A stretch of 64,000 bases of DNA from Eutypa lata. Lineage: Eukaryota; Ascomycota; Sordariomycetes; Xylariales; Diatrypaceae. The stretch is from positions 186,001 through 250,000 of the forward strand of contig JAKULF010000012.1 in assembly GCA_022661535.1 (NCBI GenBank), written 5' to 3'. Positions 46,276-57,396 of this stretch are shown here, piece by piece. The notes beneath the pieces are model-generated. The model saw only the letters and a program-made list of their open reading frames with translations. It ran no database searches and was not told where the DNA came from. The position numbers and the translations under genes were made by a program. Position 1 is the stretch's first letter. The number at the start of each line of letters is the position of its first letter.

Positions 46276-47017
46276 AGAGAAGGTGTCAGCATCAAGTCGT
46301 GGCTTACGATCCATGATTATAGAAGGTCTATGTTATGTTATAATTGTAGGAAAACCAGCTATATTCGGAAGTAAAGAAGAGAACGCCCAATAAAATTAGA
46401 ACTAGAACATGAAAGTATCCTAGTTGTTGAGACCATGACAAGTGCGTTGAAGTACCATGGGAATGACCCAATGCTTTGATAAAACCGTAATGAGGAGCGG
46501 TTGGGAAACCTAGTGGTCTTTTATTGCCAAACGCCTATGTTGCGTTGTAGAGGCGATGGGGTATTGGCTGGTACCGCTTACCTCTAGGCGGTAGTTGTTA
46601 TACACATTTCATCCCAACAGATGATTAAAATCTAGTCTCTTCTATGTCTCGCTCTAATTCATCAATACATTAATATTGCTATGACTTTTAAGATCGCTCG
46701 CGCCTCCCGGTTCGTGTTGTCCTTCTTCCAATAACCATGATAATGGCGAGTGCATTGAAAATGGTACTGGATTGGGAACCCGAACATGGTACAGTCCTGT
46801 TCAATAGCATATAATATAACCTGGAAGTGTTATTTCGACTCTGGTCTCGCGCCCTCTTGAGCTCAACGGGGTTCACAGCCACCAAGTTTGTCTTGCTATC
46901 CTGCTCGCATAGCTGAGCATAGCTTGAAATAGGGGGTCTTGGCTATAGATGTGGAGGTCGTCTCATTCGACTTTGGGGTTGCCTCTGAGAAACGATCAAT
47001 CGAAATCGTTGGCTGTT

Positions 47018-47302
47018 TCAACGTTCTTTGGTTTTGCAATTCGCTGCAACAGCCACCGCTACCAGAAAGCCGAGGAAAAGGGCGTAGCCGGTCAATTTCA
47101 TGGCCATTTTCCTCGTCCACGAGATAAGCTCGATGAGCTCTTCTCTGTCGAGATCGACCACGTCTCGGGCAGCGAAGTAGTCCCGCGTTTGTCTCCAGTT
47201 GTTTGAGCATATCGATGGGATCTCAGATGGGTGCGTACACATGCGGCCGCAGTTCCTCCAAGCCTCCAGCTCGAGCTCTGCTTCATGCCGAGGATAAGGC
47301 AT
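47018..47302 (-). CDS. Possible small single-pass membrane protein, 94 residues
   Basis: This open frame on the minus strand has protein-like composition and G/C-ending codons. An acidic, Cys-containing N-terminal half is followed by a basic stretch (SWTRKMAMK) and one hydrophobic helix (LTGYALFLGFLVAVAVAANC), then a short basic tail KTKER. The ATG context AAACATGCC is fair. No family is recognised and it may be chance. The neighbouring ORFs on the other strand overlap it and look worse. Confidence 0.35.
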   Translation of the reverse strand: MPYPRHEAELELEAWRNCGRMCTHPSEIPSICSNNWRQTRDYFAARDVVDLDREELIELISWTRKMAMKLTGYALFLGFLVAVAVAANCKTKER

Positions 47303-48100
47303 GTTTAATCATGGGCGCTGTATTGTTGAATCTCTAATATGGGTGCCAGCTTCTGCAAATAGTAAGGTGACTGGCTATATACAGAGAGGTTTTGAGACAC
47401 CAGCCGGCATTGATTTCTCGTGGTATTGTGGTGATTTGGTGCGGTAACCAAGGTTGATGCAAATTCTATTATGAGGATACCCAGCCGGGTTGGTGAAAAG
47501 CATCTGAAAAGCGCTTCGGTTTTGAGATGCCGCAACCCAACGTGCACACCCGCTTCGTGTTATGTATGGGCCGAAGGAGTAGGAAGCTGAACGCTAGAAC
47601 CAATCCAAGTGTCGATCATAAAACCTAAGAACTCCATTGGCCCAATGTATGAGGATGATCGACAAAGCTTCCTATTCGGTGTAACTACCCTACTGATAGA
47701 TATGGCATGTTCCGATGTGTGTACATGTAACTATGCAGCTTCTTTTCTGAAGATGGTTAACTATGACGATTCATTATTTTGGACAACGATCATGAACTCG
47801 GCTTCATAGTATTAAGTAGTTGTTCAGTCTTCTTCCCTTGATATTTCATACTTCCCCAAAAACACTAATTACTTGAGTATTTTATTTATTTGAACACATG
47901 CATTTCGCTTGACCAGATTGTTTCGTAAAATTTTGAGGCCTCCACGACGTAACCATGTGCTTAAATAAATCATGCTCTTTCAGCCCATGGTCAACGGCTG
48001 CAAGCAGTTGGCAAGGGGCTCTTGTATGTAGCTTGGACGATGGGGAACCTACTAGGACGCTAACCCCCAATTTAGCGCTAGCTCTGGGCCCTGATTACAT

Positions 48101-48128
48101 GTATGTATGTATGTATGTATGTATGTAT
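48101..48128. repeat. (GTAT)n tetranucleotide microsatellite
   Basis: About six GTAT units occur directly upstream of the AP-2 mu gene promoter. Confidence 0.85.
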
Positions 48129-48378
48129 TGTACTTGCCCAGAGCGGTACTGCGTTTTACAGCTACGCTAGCGTACGTAGCATGGTACCCGAACCCCTAAA
48201 CCTTACCGCAGCTTTATCAATGGCTGCTGTCAACTTGTGCTAATCTCGAATTAAGCTTCTCGGCATCAACTAAAAGGTTGCTTTTTCAACGTCTGAAATT
48301 GATTACCTACCCTACATCGAAAGTCTTCTCGTCTACGGACTTTCAGGTATCAAGGCTGCGGCTTCAAGGTCAGCAACA

Positions 48379-49827
48379 ATGCTCTCGGGCATTCTGATCT
48401 TCAACCAGAAGGGCGAGAACCTGATATTCCGCGCTTTCCGGAACGATTGCCGTCCTCGTCTCGCCGACGTCTTTCGCATCCAGGTTATCTCGAATCCTCA
48501 GGTCCGCTCGCCCATTCTTACCCTCGGCAGCACCACTTTCAGCCATGTCAAACACGAGAACATCTACTTAGTCGCGATAACTAAGAGTAACGCCAATGCC
48601 GCCCTTGTCTTCGAGTTCCTCTACCGGCTGATACAGCTCGGTAGGGGTTACTTTGGTAAATTTGACGAGGAAGCCGTTAAGAATAACTTCGTGCTGGTTT
48701 ATGAGCTCCTAGACGGTGAGAGACCCTTCAAACCCCGATTCTAATTCATGCGTATAAGTATCATTATTAACGAGCTTGACTTGGGTACTAGAAATTATCG
48801 ACTTCGGTTACCCCCAGAACACAGAAACCGATACCCTGAAGATGTACATTACGACGGAAGGTGTCAAATCAGAGCGAGCTGTTGAGGATTCGGCCAAGAT
48901 CACAATGCAGGCGACCGGCGCATTATCATGGAGAAAAGCAGATGTAAAATATAGGAAGAACGAGGCCTTCGTCGATGTTATAGAAGATGTCAACTTGTTG
49001 ATGTCTGCTACGGGTACTGTCTTGCGGGCCGACGTCAACGGACAAATTATCATGCGCGCATATCTATCCGGAACACCAGAATGCAAGTTTGGGCTCAACG
49101 ACCGGTTATTGCTTGACCAGGATGGATTACAGTCATTACCAAGCGGCAACAGGCTAGGGACAAAAGCTACCAAAGCAGCCGCTGGCAGTGTCACGCTCGA
49201 AGACTGCCAGTTCCACCAATGTGTGAAGCTGGGGAAGTTCGACACGGATCGTATTATCTCGTTCGTACCACCTGATGGGGAATTCGAGCTGATGCGGTAC
49301 CGGGCGACCGAGAACGTCAATCTACCATTTAAGGTGCACGCCATCGTTAATGAAGTTGGCAAGACCAAGGTAGAATACAGCATCGGCGTCAAGGCGAACT
49401 TTGGTAGCAAGTTGTTTGCGACAAATGTTGTTGTGCGTATCCCGACGCCTTTGAACACAGCTCGCATCACCGAGCGCTGCACTCAAGGCAAGGCCAAGTA
49501 TGAGCCCTCTGAGAACAACATCGTCTGGAAAATCGGTCGTTTCACTGGTCAGAGCGAATTTGTGCTCAGCGCTGAGGCCGAACTCACAAGCATGACCAAC
49601 CAGAAGGCGTGGTCACGCCCGCCACTCAGCATGAACTTTAGTCTTCTCATGTTTACGAGTTCCGGGCTCCTAGTCCGCTACCTGAAGGTGTTTGAGAAGA
49701 GTAATTATTCTAGCGTTAAGTGGGTTAGGTATATGACAAGAGCAGGTTCTTATGAGATACGGTGAGTTATAATCATTGTTTCTTCCTTAGATTACAATGC
49801 GCTGACTGATGTTGTTATAGATTCTAA
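48379..49827 (+). CDS. APM4: AP-2 complex subunit mu
   Basis: The exons are 48379..48715, 48792..49761 and 49821..49827, giving 437 residues. Mu2 is the medium chain of the plasma-membrane AP-2 clathrin adaptor; it binds YxxPhi cargo signals. The N-terminal longin-like domain begins MLSGILIFNQKGENLIFRAF. The conserved linker LDEIIDFGYPQNTETDTLK crosses the first junction. The C-terminal mu-homology domain carries RKNEAFVDVIEDVNLLMS and ends WVRYMTRAGSYEIRF. The last exon is only seven bases and encodes the end of Arg, then Phe and the stop. Without it the frame would run into the intron. Identity is very secure. Confidence 0.95.
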
Positions 49828-50842
49828 ACGATGGTCCATGTAAAGTTACTGATATATCATCAAAAATAATTTGAAAGGCTCAGAGTGTGAGAGACGCCGA
49901 TGTCAAGTTGTCGAAAAGTTCTCTTCTCTCTTCACCCAATGGCTCTAGACGTGTCTACGAATACCTTCTATAGCTCACGAGGGAAGTCTATGCCGACGAA
50001 TAATATTGACTACGATTTGGCATTCTGAGATTTGCGAGCTTCCAGGCACAATCGGGGAATAATCGAAGTTCGAAGACTGGATATGAATGGCTGCAACGAC
50101 TCAGGCCATGTGCCCCCGCTGCTAAGTATAGGGGGTAACGGGGAGGCCTAGGTTCATCGCCCATCCATTCATTGGTAAAATTCATTGACCTGCGATGGGA
50201 GAATCCTTTATTAAACGGATCTCGCAGCTCTTGGTTTCCAGGCCGACACAGTGCGCTAGAATACAGCTAGGGGCGAAAATAGAGAACTGTGCCATATAAT
50301 ATATTTTGACCCTATGATTGATCGTGTCCCTGATGTCCCAATGTCATATTAAGATAACCATAGGTAGAGTTCGTTTGAAATATCCGTTGATTTCCAGCTC
50401 CTGCTTTTATCACCATTATGCTGTCACTATGTATATCGCTTGGTGGACTAACGTTAGCAGGTATCAAATGGAAATGGTTTATATGCAGCTTGACAATGCA
50501 TCTTTATTCCCGGACATGTCGGATTGGTTCCGTAGCACCTAGCTACCTACCTACGTACATATGTAGGTAGATTATGACACCATTCTTGCTGAACAGGAAC
50601 ACCGGCATTATTATTACATCATGAATGAGATCATGAGTTATTCCCGCGCTATGCTAGCTTCCACGTACTCTGGACCCCACATTCCTCTGTTAGTGCTATA
50701 TAGATAGACAGTTTGGGTATCGTGTTGAGGCTCTATCCGTTTCTTGGCAATGTCATTTACATTATATGAGGAACTAATAAGGGGGTTCTCCTGCCAAGAA
50801 ATCAAGTCTACGTTAAACTACTTATTTATCAACTTTGCTACA
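49828..50842. other. Spacer before the decarboxylase gene
   Basis: A TACCTACCTACGTACATATGTAGGTAG palindromic patch lies at about 50544-50570. No gene is recognised. Confidence 0.6.
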
Positions 50843-52877
50843 ATGGTCCACCAGCACGGCGACGAACATGAAATTCCGGAGAAGCACCGCGTCCAACGGT
50901 AAGCATCACAATACATATATTATTGAACAGCTACCTAGTAAATTAGCCATTGGCTACTGCTATCTTGAATGCTCTCTTGAATGCTCTGTCGATGTCTAGT
51001 TACCTACCTAGGTTCATGGAAGAAGCTAACCACATACGCCTGCCATAGAAATGGTGCCTGGCTGCCTACGGACCACCGGGTCCAACACGAATGGATGAAG
51101 GCCCAAGTAGAGCACGTGAACAGCCACCCCAAAAAGGAGCTCGTCCCGGTCCTTCAGGAATTCCGGGACTTGATCGAGAGCGAGCCGCGCAGTAAGTAAT
51201 CTACCGATTCGTCCTAGCTGTCGTCTTTATCACGACTTGCTTGTTTGGGGAGTTGAAAGTATCCCAAAAGAAGAATCGCTGATCTCTAAATATCGCAGTC
51301 TACATGTACTTCAACGAGATGTGGGACGAGGTGCCGCACAAGAAACCCTATGACAGAGATCCGACGGGCGAGATGAGGCAGATTCGCGGCTACAAGCACA
51401 TGCTCGACGTGCTGAACCACGTCCTCACTCGTCCGCCAGAGTGGCACGATGCCGCGGCTGGCGTCGGCATGGTTGGTGTACCTATGGTTGCCATTTTTGA
51501 CTACGTGATGGCTACGCCTAGGTGAGTCCCTCGTTTTATTTGTGCTTCGCGTTGTGGATATGCAAGAGAGATTGGTAGAAGTATGTGTATACATGGTGAT
51601 AAGATATTGGTTGGGCTAACGATTGTCTTCACTTAACGAACTAGTGGGCACGCTGCTTTCTTGGATCCGGACGTCAATAAAATGCTCAAGAAGGTATTGA
51701 ATGAATGGGGCAAATTCCTGCAGGTGAGTTTGGCTAGGATTAACGTCGAAAACTTGATATATACATATATACATATACTCGTTCATTCATTCATTCCTAT
51801 GAGTATGTATGTTTTACCTGACTGACCTATTTCATAAGTCCCCTGAGTCAGCCAGTGTGCTCGGGTCTCGCAGCCAGGGCTGGTTCTCGCAGCACGGGCA
51901 AAAAGACCTCCTAGAGGTGGCCAACACGCCACTGAAGACATCCCACGAGAAGTTCGAGGATGTATATATCTGCGACCCAAAGGCGAAACACTACGGCTAC
52001 AAGTCCTGGGACGGTAAGTCTGTCCCTACCACTACCGCCTGCCTGATCGCCTATATACGTAACATTACTGCCAGCAACTGTCATTGGCTACACCTTCCCA
52101 TCATCACCCTAAAAGCCTCACCCTGAAAACCCGTGCCCACAACACAGAGTAACTACCTCTAACATAGTGGGAGCCACAGACTTCTTCACCCGCCATTTCC
52201 ACGAGGGCGTACGCCCCGTCGCCGCACCCGACAACGACAACGTGGTCGCCAACGCCTGCGAGTCGCGCCCGTACAACGTGGCGCGGGGCGCCAAGCTCCG
52301 CGACAGGTTCTGGGTCAAGGGGCAGCCGTACAGCGTCCTCGACATGCTGGGCCACGACCCCCTGGCCCGCCAATTCGACGGCGCCACCATCTACCAGGCC
52401 TTCCTGTCGGCGCTGTCGTACCACCGCTGGCACGCGCCCGTGAGCGGCAAGGTCGTCCGCGCGTTTGTCAGGGACGGGACGTACTTCAGCGAGCCGCTGT
52501 TCGAGGGGCAGGGACAAGGGCAGGGGAAGGGACCATCATCGTCGGATATCGATATCGACGTCCGCGGCATCAGCGTCGCCCAGGGCTACCTGACGTCGCT
52601 GGCGGCGCGCGCCGTCATCTTCATCGAGGCGGACAATCCGGCCTTGGGGCTCGTGGCTTTCGTGGGTGTCGGTATGGACGAGGTCAGCACGTGCGATGTC
52701 ACGGTCCGCGAGGGCCAGCACGTCGCTAAGGGGGACGAGATCGGCATGTTCCACTTCGGCGGGTCGACCCATTGCCTGCTGTTCCGGAAGGGCGTCGAGG
52801 TCGATGGGTTTCCTGATCTCGATGGCGGGGGCAATGTCCCGGTTCGGGGCAAGATCTGTGCCGTGAAGAATACATAA
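50843..52877 (+). CDS. PsiD-like phosphatidylserine-decarboxylase-family enzyme (pyruvoyl-dependent decarboxylase)
   Basis: The six exons are 50843..50898, 51049..51191, 51299..51521, 51645..51723, 51839..52013 and 52168..52877, giving 461 residues. The N-terminal half (about 20-200: NGAWLPTDHRVQHEW, then MVGVPMVAIFDYVMATPSGHAAFLDP) is the PSDC-type region. The C-terminal half (from about 215, FFTRHFHEGVRPVA) is the PS-decarboxylase domain, with LSYHRWHAPVSG. GGST near residues 423-426 is the self-cleavage site that makes the pyruvoyl cofactor at Ser425, leaving a 37-residue alpha chain. There is no membrane helix or mitochondrial signal. This two-part layout is that of Psilocybe PsiD (tryptophan decarboxylase) and a broad set of fungal homologues. 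The substrate may be an aromatic amino acid or phosphatidylserine. All junctions keep frame. Confidence 0.9.
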
Positions 52878-53678
52878 GTAGATTGTACTAAACCGACTGC
52901 GTAGGCTGGTTGGTTGGTTGGTTAGTGGAGATTAGTAATGGACATGCATTGAATATAGCCACCCAGTGCTTGGTCAGCAGAGCTAGGTATATATGTAGGT
53001 ACGCAGTTGAAAGGATTATGTATGGACTTCGTCTCACTGCCGCTGGCCCCTGCTAAGTGAGAACTCAAACCGGACCGTCGCCGGACAAATTACTTCACAG
53101 AGGCAGCAGTCACCCGTGATTCGTGTATAACGCTTACACACAGCGCAAGTTCCCCCTCCCTCAGAACCTCCTTTTATCAGTCGTAGGTTCCGGCCATAGC
53201 TCGGGAATTACTATGAGCTGTAGGCTGAAGCCTATGTACGTACGACCTTAGCTTTGATCTGGAGTCATGACCCCGAGAGCAAATTCCGCGGCGTTAGAGA
53301 CATGAGTCTCAATGTCTATATAATGTCTCATTCAAAAACGCCGCTTCGTGCTTCATCAAATCTACGGGGCCGAGGAGAAATCGTATATTACCGAACAAGA
53401 TCTTCATTAACTGAGCTCCAACGTCAGCTTACATCTACTGTAGTTCTTCGTACCGCAGTTATGTCGGCGAGTTTTTTGGCCTATAAAGCTTAACAAGTAG
53501 TTATAATTTGATGTGCGCTTTTCGTCATGGGCCCCTTCGGCATTTGAAGAAATAGTACAAAATGGCAAATGAAAACGCGACCCTATATATTTAATAGAGC
53601 GAATCATATTCCTATCATCCGTTAACACCGATGCGCATCATACACATCGTGCTCTTAATTGTCAGAAGCGTGGGAATC
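52878..53678. other. Spacer between decarboxylase and cyanamide hydratase genes
   Basis: It contains TTGG repeats at about 52906-52924 and TATATATGTAGGTAC near 52988. No gene is recognised. Confidence 0.55.
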
Positions 53679-54527
53679 ATGATTTCAACTACACCGGCCG
53701 CCTCCGTGGATGATATCGCGAAGCACGGCTGGACGGCCGTGCCCGTCGACGCCAACGCCATCCTCAAGGGAAGGTCGTACGTTCACAAGCCTCAACCAAG
53801 GCTCGTGAGCGACATGTTGTTCCCGTCTGACGATCCCGTAGTGGCCAAGGTCCAGGATTATGCGAAGAAACATCTCATTCTGCAGACATATCACCACTCG
53901 ATGCGGGTCTACTACTGGGGTACTTACCTATGCACCTATAATGACAACCTGAGCACCACTGTGCCTTGCTAAATACCCAGTTGTAGTAATGCTAACACGT
54001 ACGTACTTCCAGGCTACGCAATCCTCCACGACCAATTCCCGGAGCACGCAGGTCAGGTCTCGCTCTCGACATGGGCGTTAGCCTGCCTCCTCCACGACAT
54101 CGGGACGACGGCAGAGAACCTACGCGGCACGCTGCTGTCATTCGAGTGGTTCGGGGGCATCCTCGCGCTGAACCTGACGCGGGAGTCCGGGGCGCCGGCG
54201 GCACAGGCCGAGGCGGTCGCCGAGGCCATCATCCGGCACCAGGACCTAGGCACCGAGGGGAAGATCACGCTGCTCGGCCAGGTCATCCAGCTCGCCACTA
54301 TATATGACAATATGGGCGGGAACGCGGGTCTCGTCGACCCCGCGACGCTTGCAGACGTCAACCGCGTCTGGCCTCGGGCTGGCTGGAGTGGCTGCTTCGC
54401 TGCTACGATCCGTCAGGAGATCGGCCTCAAGCCCTGGGCTCATACTACGCATCTTGGCGAGGATGCGTTCCCGGAGGGCGTCGAGAATAATGCGCTTATG
54501 GAACCGTTTGATGACTGGGGACTGTAA
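53679..54527 (+). CDS. Cyanamide hydratase (HD-domain hydro-lyase, Ddi2/3 family)
   Basis: The exons are 53679..53919 and 54013..54527, giving 251 residues. The enzyme hydrates cyanamide to urea. The family N-terminus is DIAKHGWTAVPV. HD-domain metal ligands are visible as YHHSMRVYYWG (71-81), the HD pair in LLHDIGTT (His108-Asp109) and the later EAIIRHQDLG. The intron leaves TGG G|GC TAC, restoring YYWGYAIL. The chosen start is the ATG at 53679; an in-frame ATG at 53631 adds 16 hydrophobic residues (MRIIHIVLLIVRSVGI) that could act as a signal or membrane segment but are not usual in this cytosolic family. It lies 800 bases behind the decarboxylase on the same strand. Confidence 0.88.
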
Positions 54528-55210
54528 GGAGGTAGTAGGGCGTTGTAGGTGCTCGTTAAGGGAGATCATCCTTGTCTTTGTCCTCGCTTAAAGTAACCAT
54601 TATGCCTGTTAGTCTGTTCATTATCGGATGGCCTGATGTCTGCTATAGCTAGTAGCTTATATCTCATTCTTGAGGTATATAATGGGATAGCCATAGGAGT
54701 TTGGAATAATGTTCGGCGCTGGTATACATAGGCTATTTCAGGATCTTTCGGAACATCCAGCGAATTTTGGGGAGCTGATGATTGGGTGTCTCAGTCTTAT
54801 TATCTTGGGGAGGTAATATTTACAATCCCAAATGGGCTTTCAGGATGTATACTTAGTTATAAATATACGCGAGCGAGAGACATGCCGCGAGGACCGTTGA
54901 CTCTGATAGTTACATGTGTTATAAGTGACTGCATTAATATAAGTCGCCTTGCAGACTTGGCAGGAGGGACGGGAGTAGCTAATCTTAACTCGTAGGTAGC
55001 ATATCCTTTACAACCCTATATAAATATTATTTCAACATATTCTATGCTTAAGCGACCTCCTATTAGAGAGTTAGTTAGTGTGGGCGTTTCAGCTGCAATG
55101 CGTAAGTTGGAGCGTCAAACTTTAGGCTTGAGAGAATGAAACTTTGAGCCAAGTAGCGCCTCATATATACCAAAATAGTCTCCCCTTCCCTTAACAACGA
55201 GTAAAAATAA
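54528..55210. other. Spacer, nothing recognised
   Basis: This is AT-rich DNA between the hydratase and the tRNA-like element. Confidence 0.5.
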
Positions 55211-55316
55211 GGCCGCGTGGTGTAATGGTTGCACACTCTCACAAATACTCTTATATATCTTTACTACTTCTTCCTCCTGTTGAGAGAGGGGCAGAGTTCG
55301 ATTCCTGCCGTGGCCA
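55211..55316 (+). tRNA. tRNA-like gene with enlarged anticodon loop; anticodon not assignable (possible tRNA pseudogene)
   Basis: The acceptor stem is GGCCGCG (55211..55217) paired with CGTGGCC (55309..55315) plus discriminator A. The D arm is GTGT-AATGGTT-GCAC (55220..55234). The anticodon stem is CTCTC (55236..55240) with GAGAG (55282..55286). The T arm has a TTCGATT loop (55297..55303). The A box (TGGTGTAATGG) and B box (GTTCGATTCC) are intact, and T-runs follow at about 55325-55345, as for a pol III terminator. Two oddities stand out. The anticodon loop is 41 bases, so an intron of about 34 bases would be needed, but no T occupies position 33. The T stem also has an extra A (55295). Confidence 0.6.
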
Positions 55317-55317
55317 C

Positions 55318-55348
55318 TCAATTATTTTTTATTTTTTTATTTATTTAA
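55318..55348 (+). terminator. T-rich pol III terminator region
   Basis: Runs of six and seven T follow the tRNA-like gene within 30 bases, as expected for RNA polymerase III termination on the plus strand. Confidence 0.55.
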
Positions 55349-56047
55349 AGAGCTGGATCTATCATCTGCCAGCTATCCTGTCATTCCATTCCAACCTCAA
55401 ATCTCATAGTTACTGCCCAATTTTCTACAGCTACACGCTAATGTCATCGCTCAGGACCGAACCATAGCTTTCGCCGACGTACTAGACTAGAATTAAGGGA
55501 CAAACTTCACAGTGATGCAAGTTTTAACAAGGGCTGAATAACTTCTCGGCATTCGAACTCGACGAAATGGAAGTCTCCTATTGTAGCCAATTAATAGTAG
55601 GAAATTGAACTATCAATGAAAGATTATCAAGAACATCGTTTTAGCTATCAACAAACGGGGAAAGGTGACTGAGTGCTAACTTAGTATAAATATGATGCTC
55701 AATTGCGTGGATCTGTTTTCAACATAGGACCTATTCAGGGGCTTTCATCAAAGATACAACGGCGATATAAATTAGAGTCCACAAGTCTATTCATAGAAGT
55801 GTGATGACTTATAGTAAACTAATGCTTGTTTAATCCAATTGACTCTTATAACAAATTACATAAAATCCAGTCACTTTCACAAGAGTTATTGCAATCTCTG
55901 GAACAAAAGGCATAGTCGTGTTAACTAAATTGTTTGTGTTATTGGTCAGACTTATTGAAACATTATCATAACCTTTTGGATTTCCTTATCTCTTGGTAAG
56001 ATACGTCTGAGGAACCCTATAAATAGAGCACATTTGACACAACTTGC
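55349..56047. other. Spacer downstream of tRNA-like gene and LPMO gene
   Basis: This is AT-rich DNA; nothing is recognised. Confidence 0.5.
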
Positions 56048-56870
56048 TTAACCCGTGTATAGAGCAGGACCAGGCATTGGATAGTCGGTAATTGTAACAT
56101 AGGGGTTGAAGTGAATACCCGGGTCCGTGTTCTTGTACAGCGCCGTACCCAGTGTTCCAGCAGGGAGTTTCTTAGTGCCAGAGCCCGTAATCTTCACGTT
56201 GAAACATTGCGGGTAGTTCTGAGCCCCGTTGAGCGAGTTGCCGCCGTGGAGGGCAATGATCTCGTGGCGCAAGACATAGTTGCCGGGTGCAATGGAGCTG
56301 GGGATAGTGGTCTTCCAGGCGCCGCTCTGGTCGACCAATTTGTCACTCGCCCACGTCTGAGTCCCGTAATCGATGCCGCTCGCCTCAATCTTAACCCACT
56401 GGAGCTTCGTCTTATCCGTCTTGGTGCAGTCACCATTGCAATCGGCAATATAAGTAAGGACTACGACATATTGAGTTAGCTACTCTGTTCGTTGTGTCAT
56501 ATGTTATCACAAAGATTCACTTACTGGGTCCATAGGGGTGCGGCCATGCGGACGGACCCCATTGAAACTCAACGGTACCACCCGCGGAAACCTCCACGGT
56601 TATCTCACCCGGCGCAGAGTTCTTGTGGCAGTTGATGTCAGCGGTTTGATAAGCGTCTGGAGCCACAAACCCACTGTCGAGGTTCTCCGCATACCAAGCG
56701 GCAATCTGAGGGTATGGTAGTCCATTCTTCTTGTCGTAGTAGTAATCTAGCAAGAAGCCTTGGTTCTGCTTTCCATCCGTCTTAAACCCAGTGACGTAGC
56801 CGTGGCCTAGAGCCGTGCTAACGAAACCGCCGAGCAAGACAGCGGCCGAGGAGGCGGTGGACCCTAGCAT
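56048..56870 (-). CDS. Lytic polysaccharide monooxygenase, family AA9
   Basis: The exons on the minus strand are 56525..56870 and 56048..56460, giving 252 residues. AA9 enzymes are secreted copper oxidases that cleave cellulose. The signal peptide (1-22) ends exactly before His23 (ALG|HGYV), so the mature N-terminus supplies the histidine brace. The second copper histidine is His111 in AWPHPYGP. The axial tyrosine region is [11 protein letters not shown], and [10 protein letters not shown] precedes it. The intron junction rebuilds the GPILTYIADC strand. No cellulose-binding module follows; the C-terminus is a short linker ending ALYTG. An in-frame ATG at 56915 would add 15 residues before the signal peptide; the ATG at 56870 is preferred. 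Confidence 0.93.
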
Positions 56871-57396
56871 GGTGGACAACAATTCGAAGGTAGGGAAGGA
56901 TCGGAAAGGACACAATAACTATCGAAGAGATGAAGACTCCAGGATATTTTCTTCTACTCAATAAAGATAGCTAAGCGTATTTGATAAATGTGAAATGAAT
57001 AGAGGATCTGCGGATATATATACCCGTTGTAGTAGCCCTCACAAGAGCTCGGGTCCTCTGCCCCGGATCCATCTGGCCCATAAGCCTGGTCTGGTCTCAC
57101 GTAAAGTCTTGATTTGGATTTCTAAATTTAAGCAGAATAGACGTGTATGGCTATGTTGTTCATATAATATCGCACAAATAGCATTGTAAAATCTTCCCAT
57201 CTCAGTTGCTTCACCTAACTGAATAGGCATTCGGAGGACTAAGGACCGTGGTCGGAGCTGGGCAACCCGGCCACACATCGGGCTTAGCGTCAACGAAACC
57301 ATCATGTCTTTCGATTCAGGTGATGAACAAAATGTTTAATACTACATAACTATTTATACATGTATACGGTTTATAGTGAAGTTAGCTTAGGGTGCC
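56871..57396. other. Promoter side of the LPMO gene, spacer
   Basis: These 525 bases show no gene and no notable repeat. Confidence 0.5.

Larger units (their letters stand above)
46276..48378. other. 2.1-kb spacer, one possible small gene
   Basis: Apart from the weak candidate at 47018-47302, nothing is recognised. A (GTAT)n tract lies at about 48101-48128. Confidence 0.5.

Noticed and set aside
48808..49482. A 224-codon ORF on the minus strand
   Set aside because: It is the antisense shadow of the highly conserved AP-2 mu coding exon.
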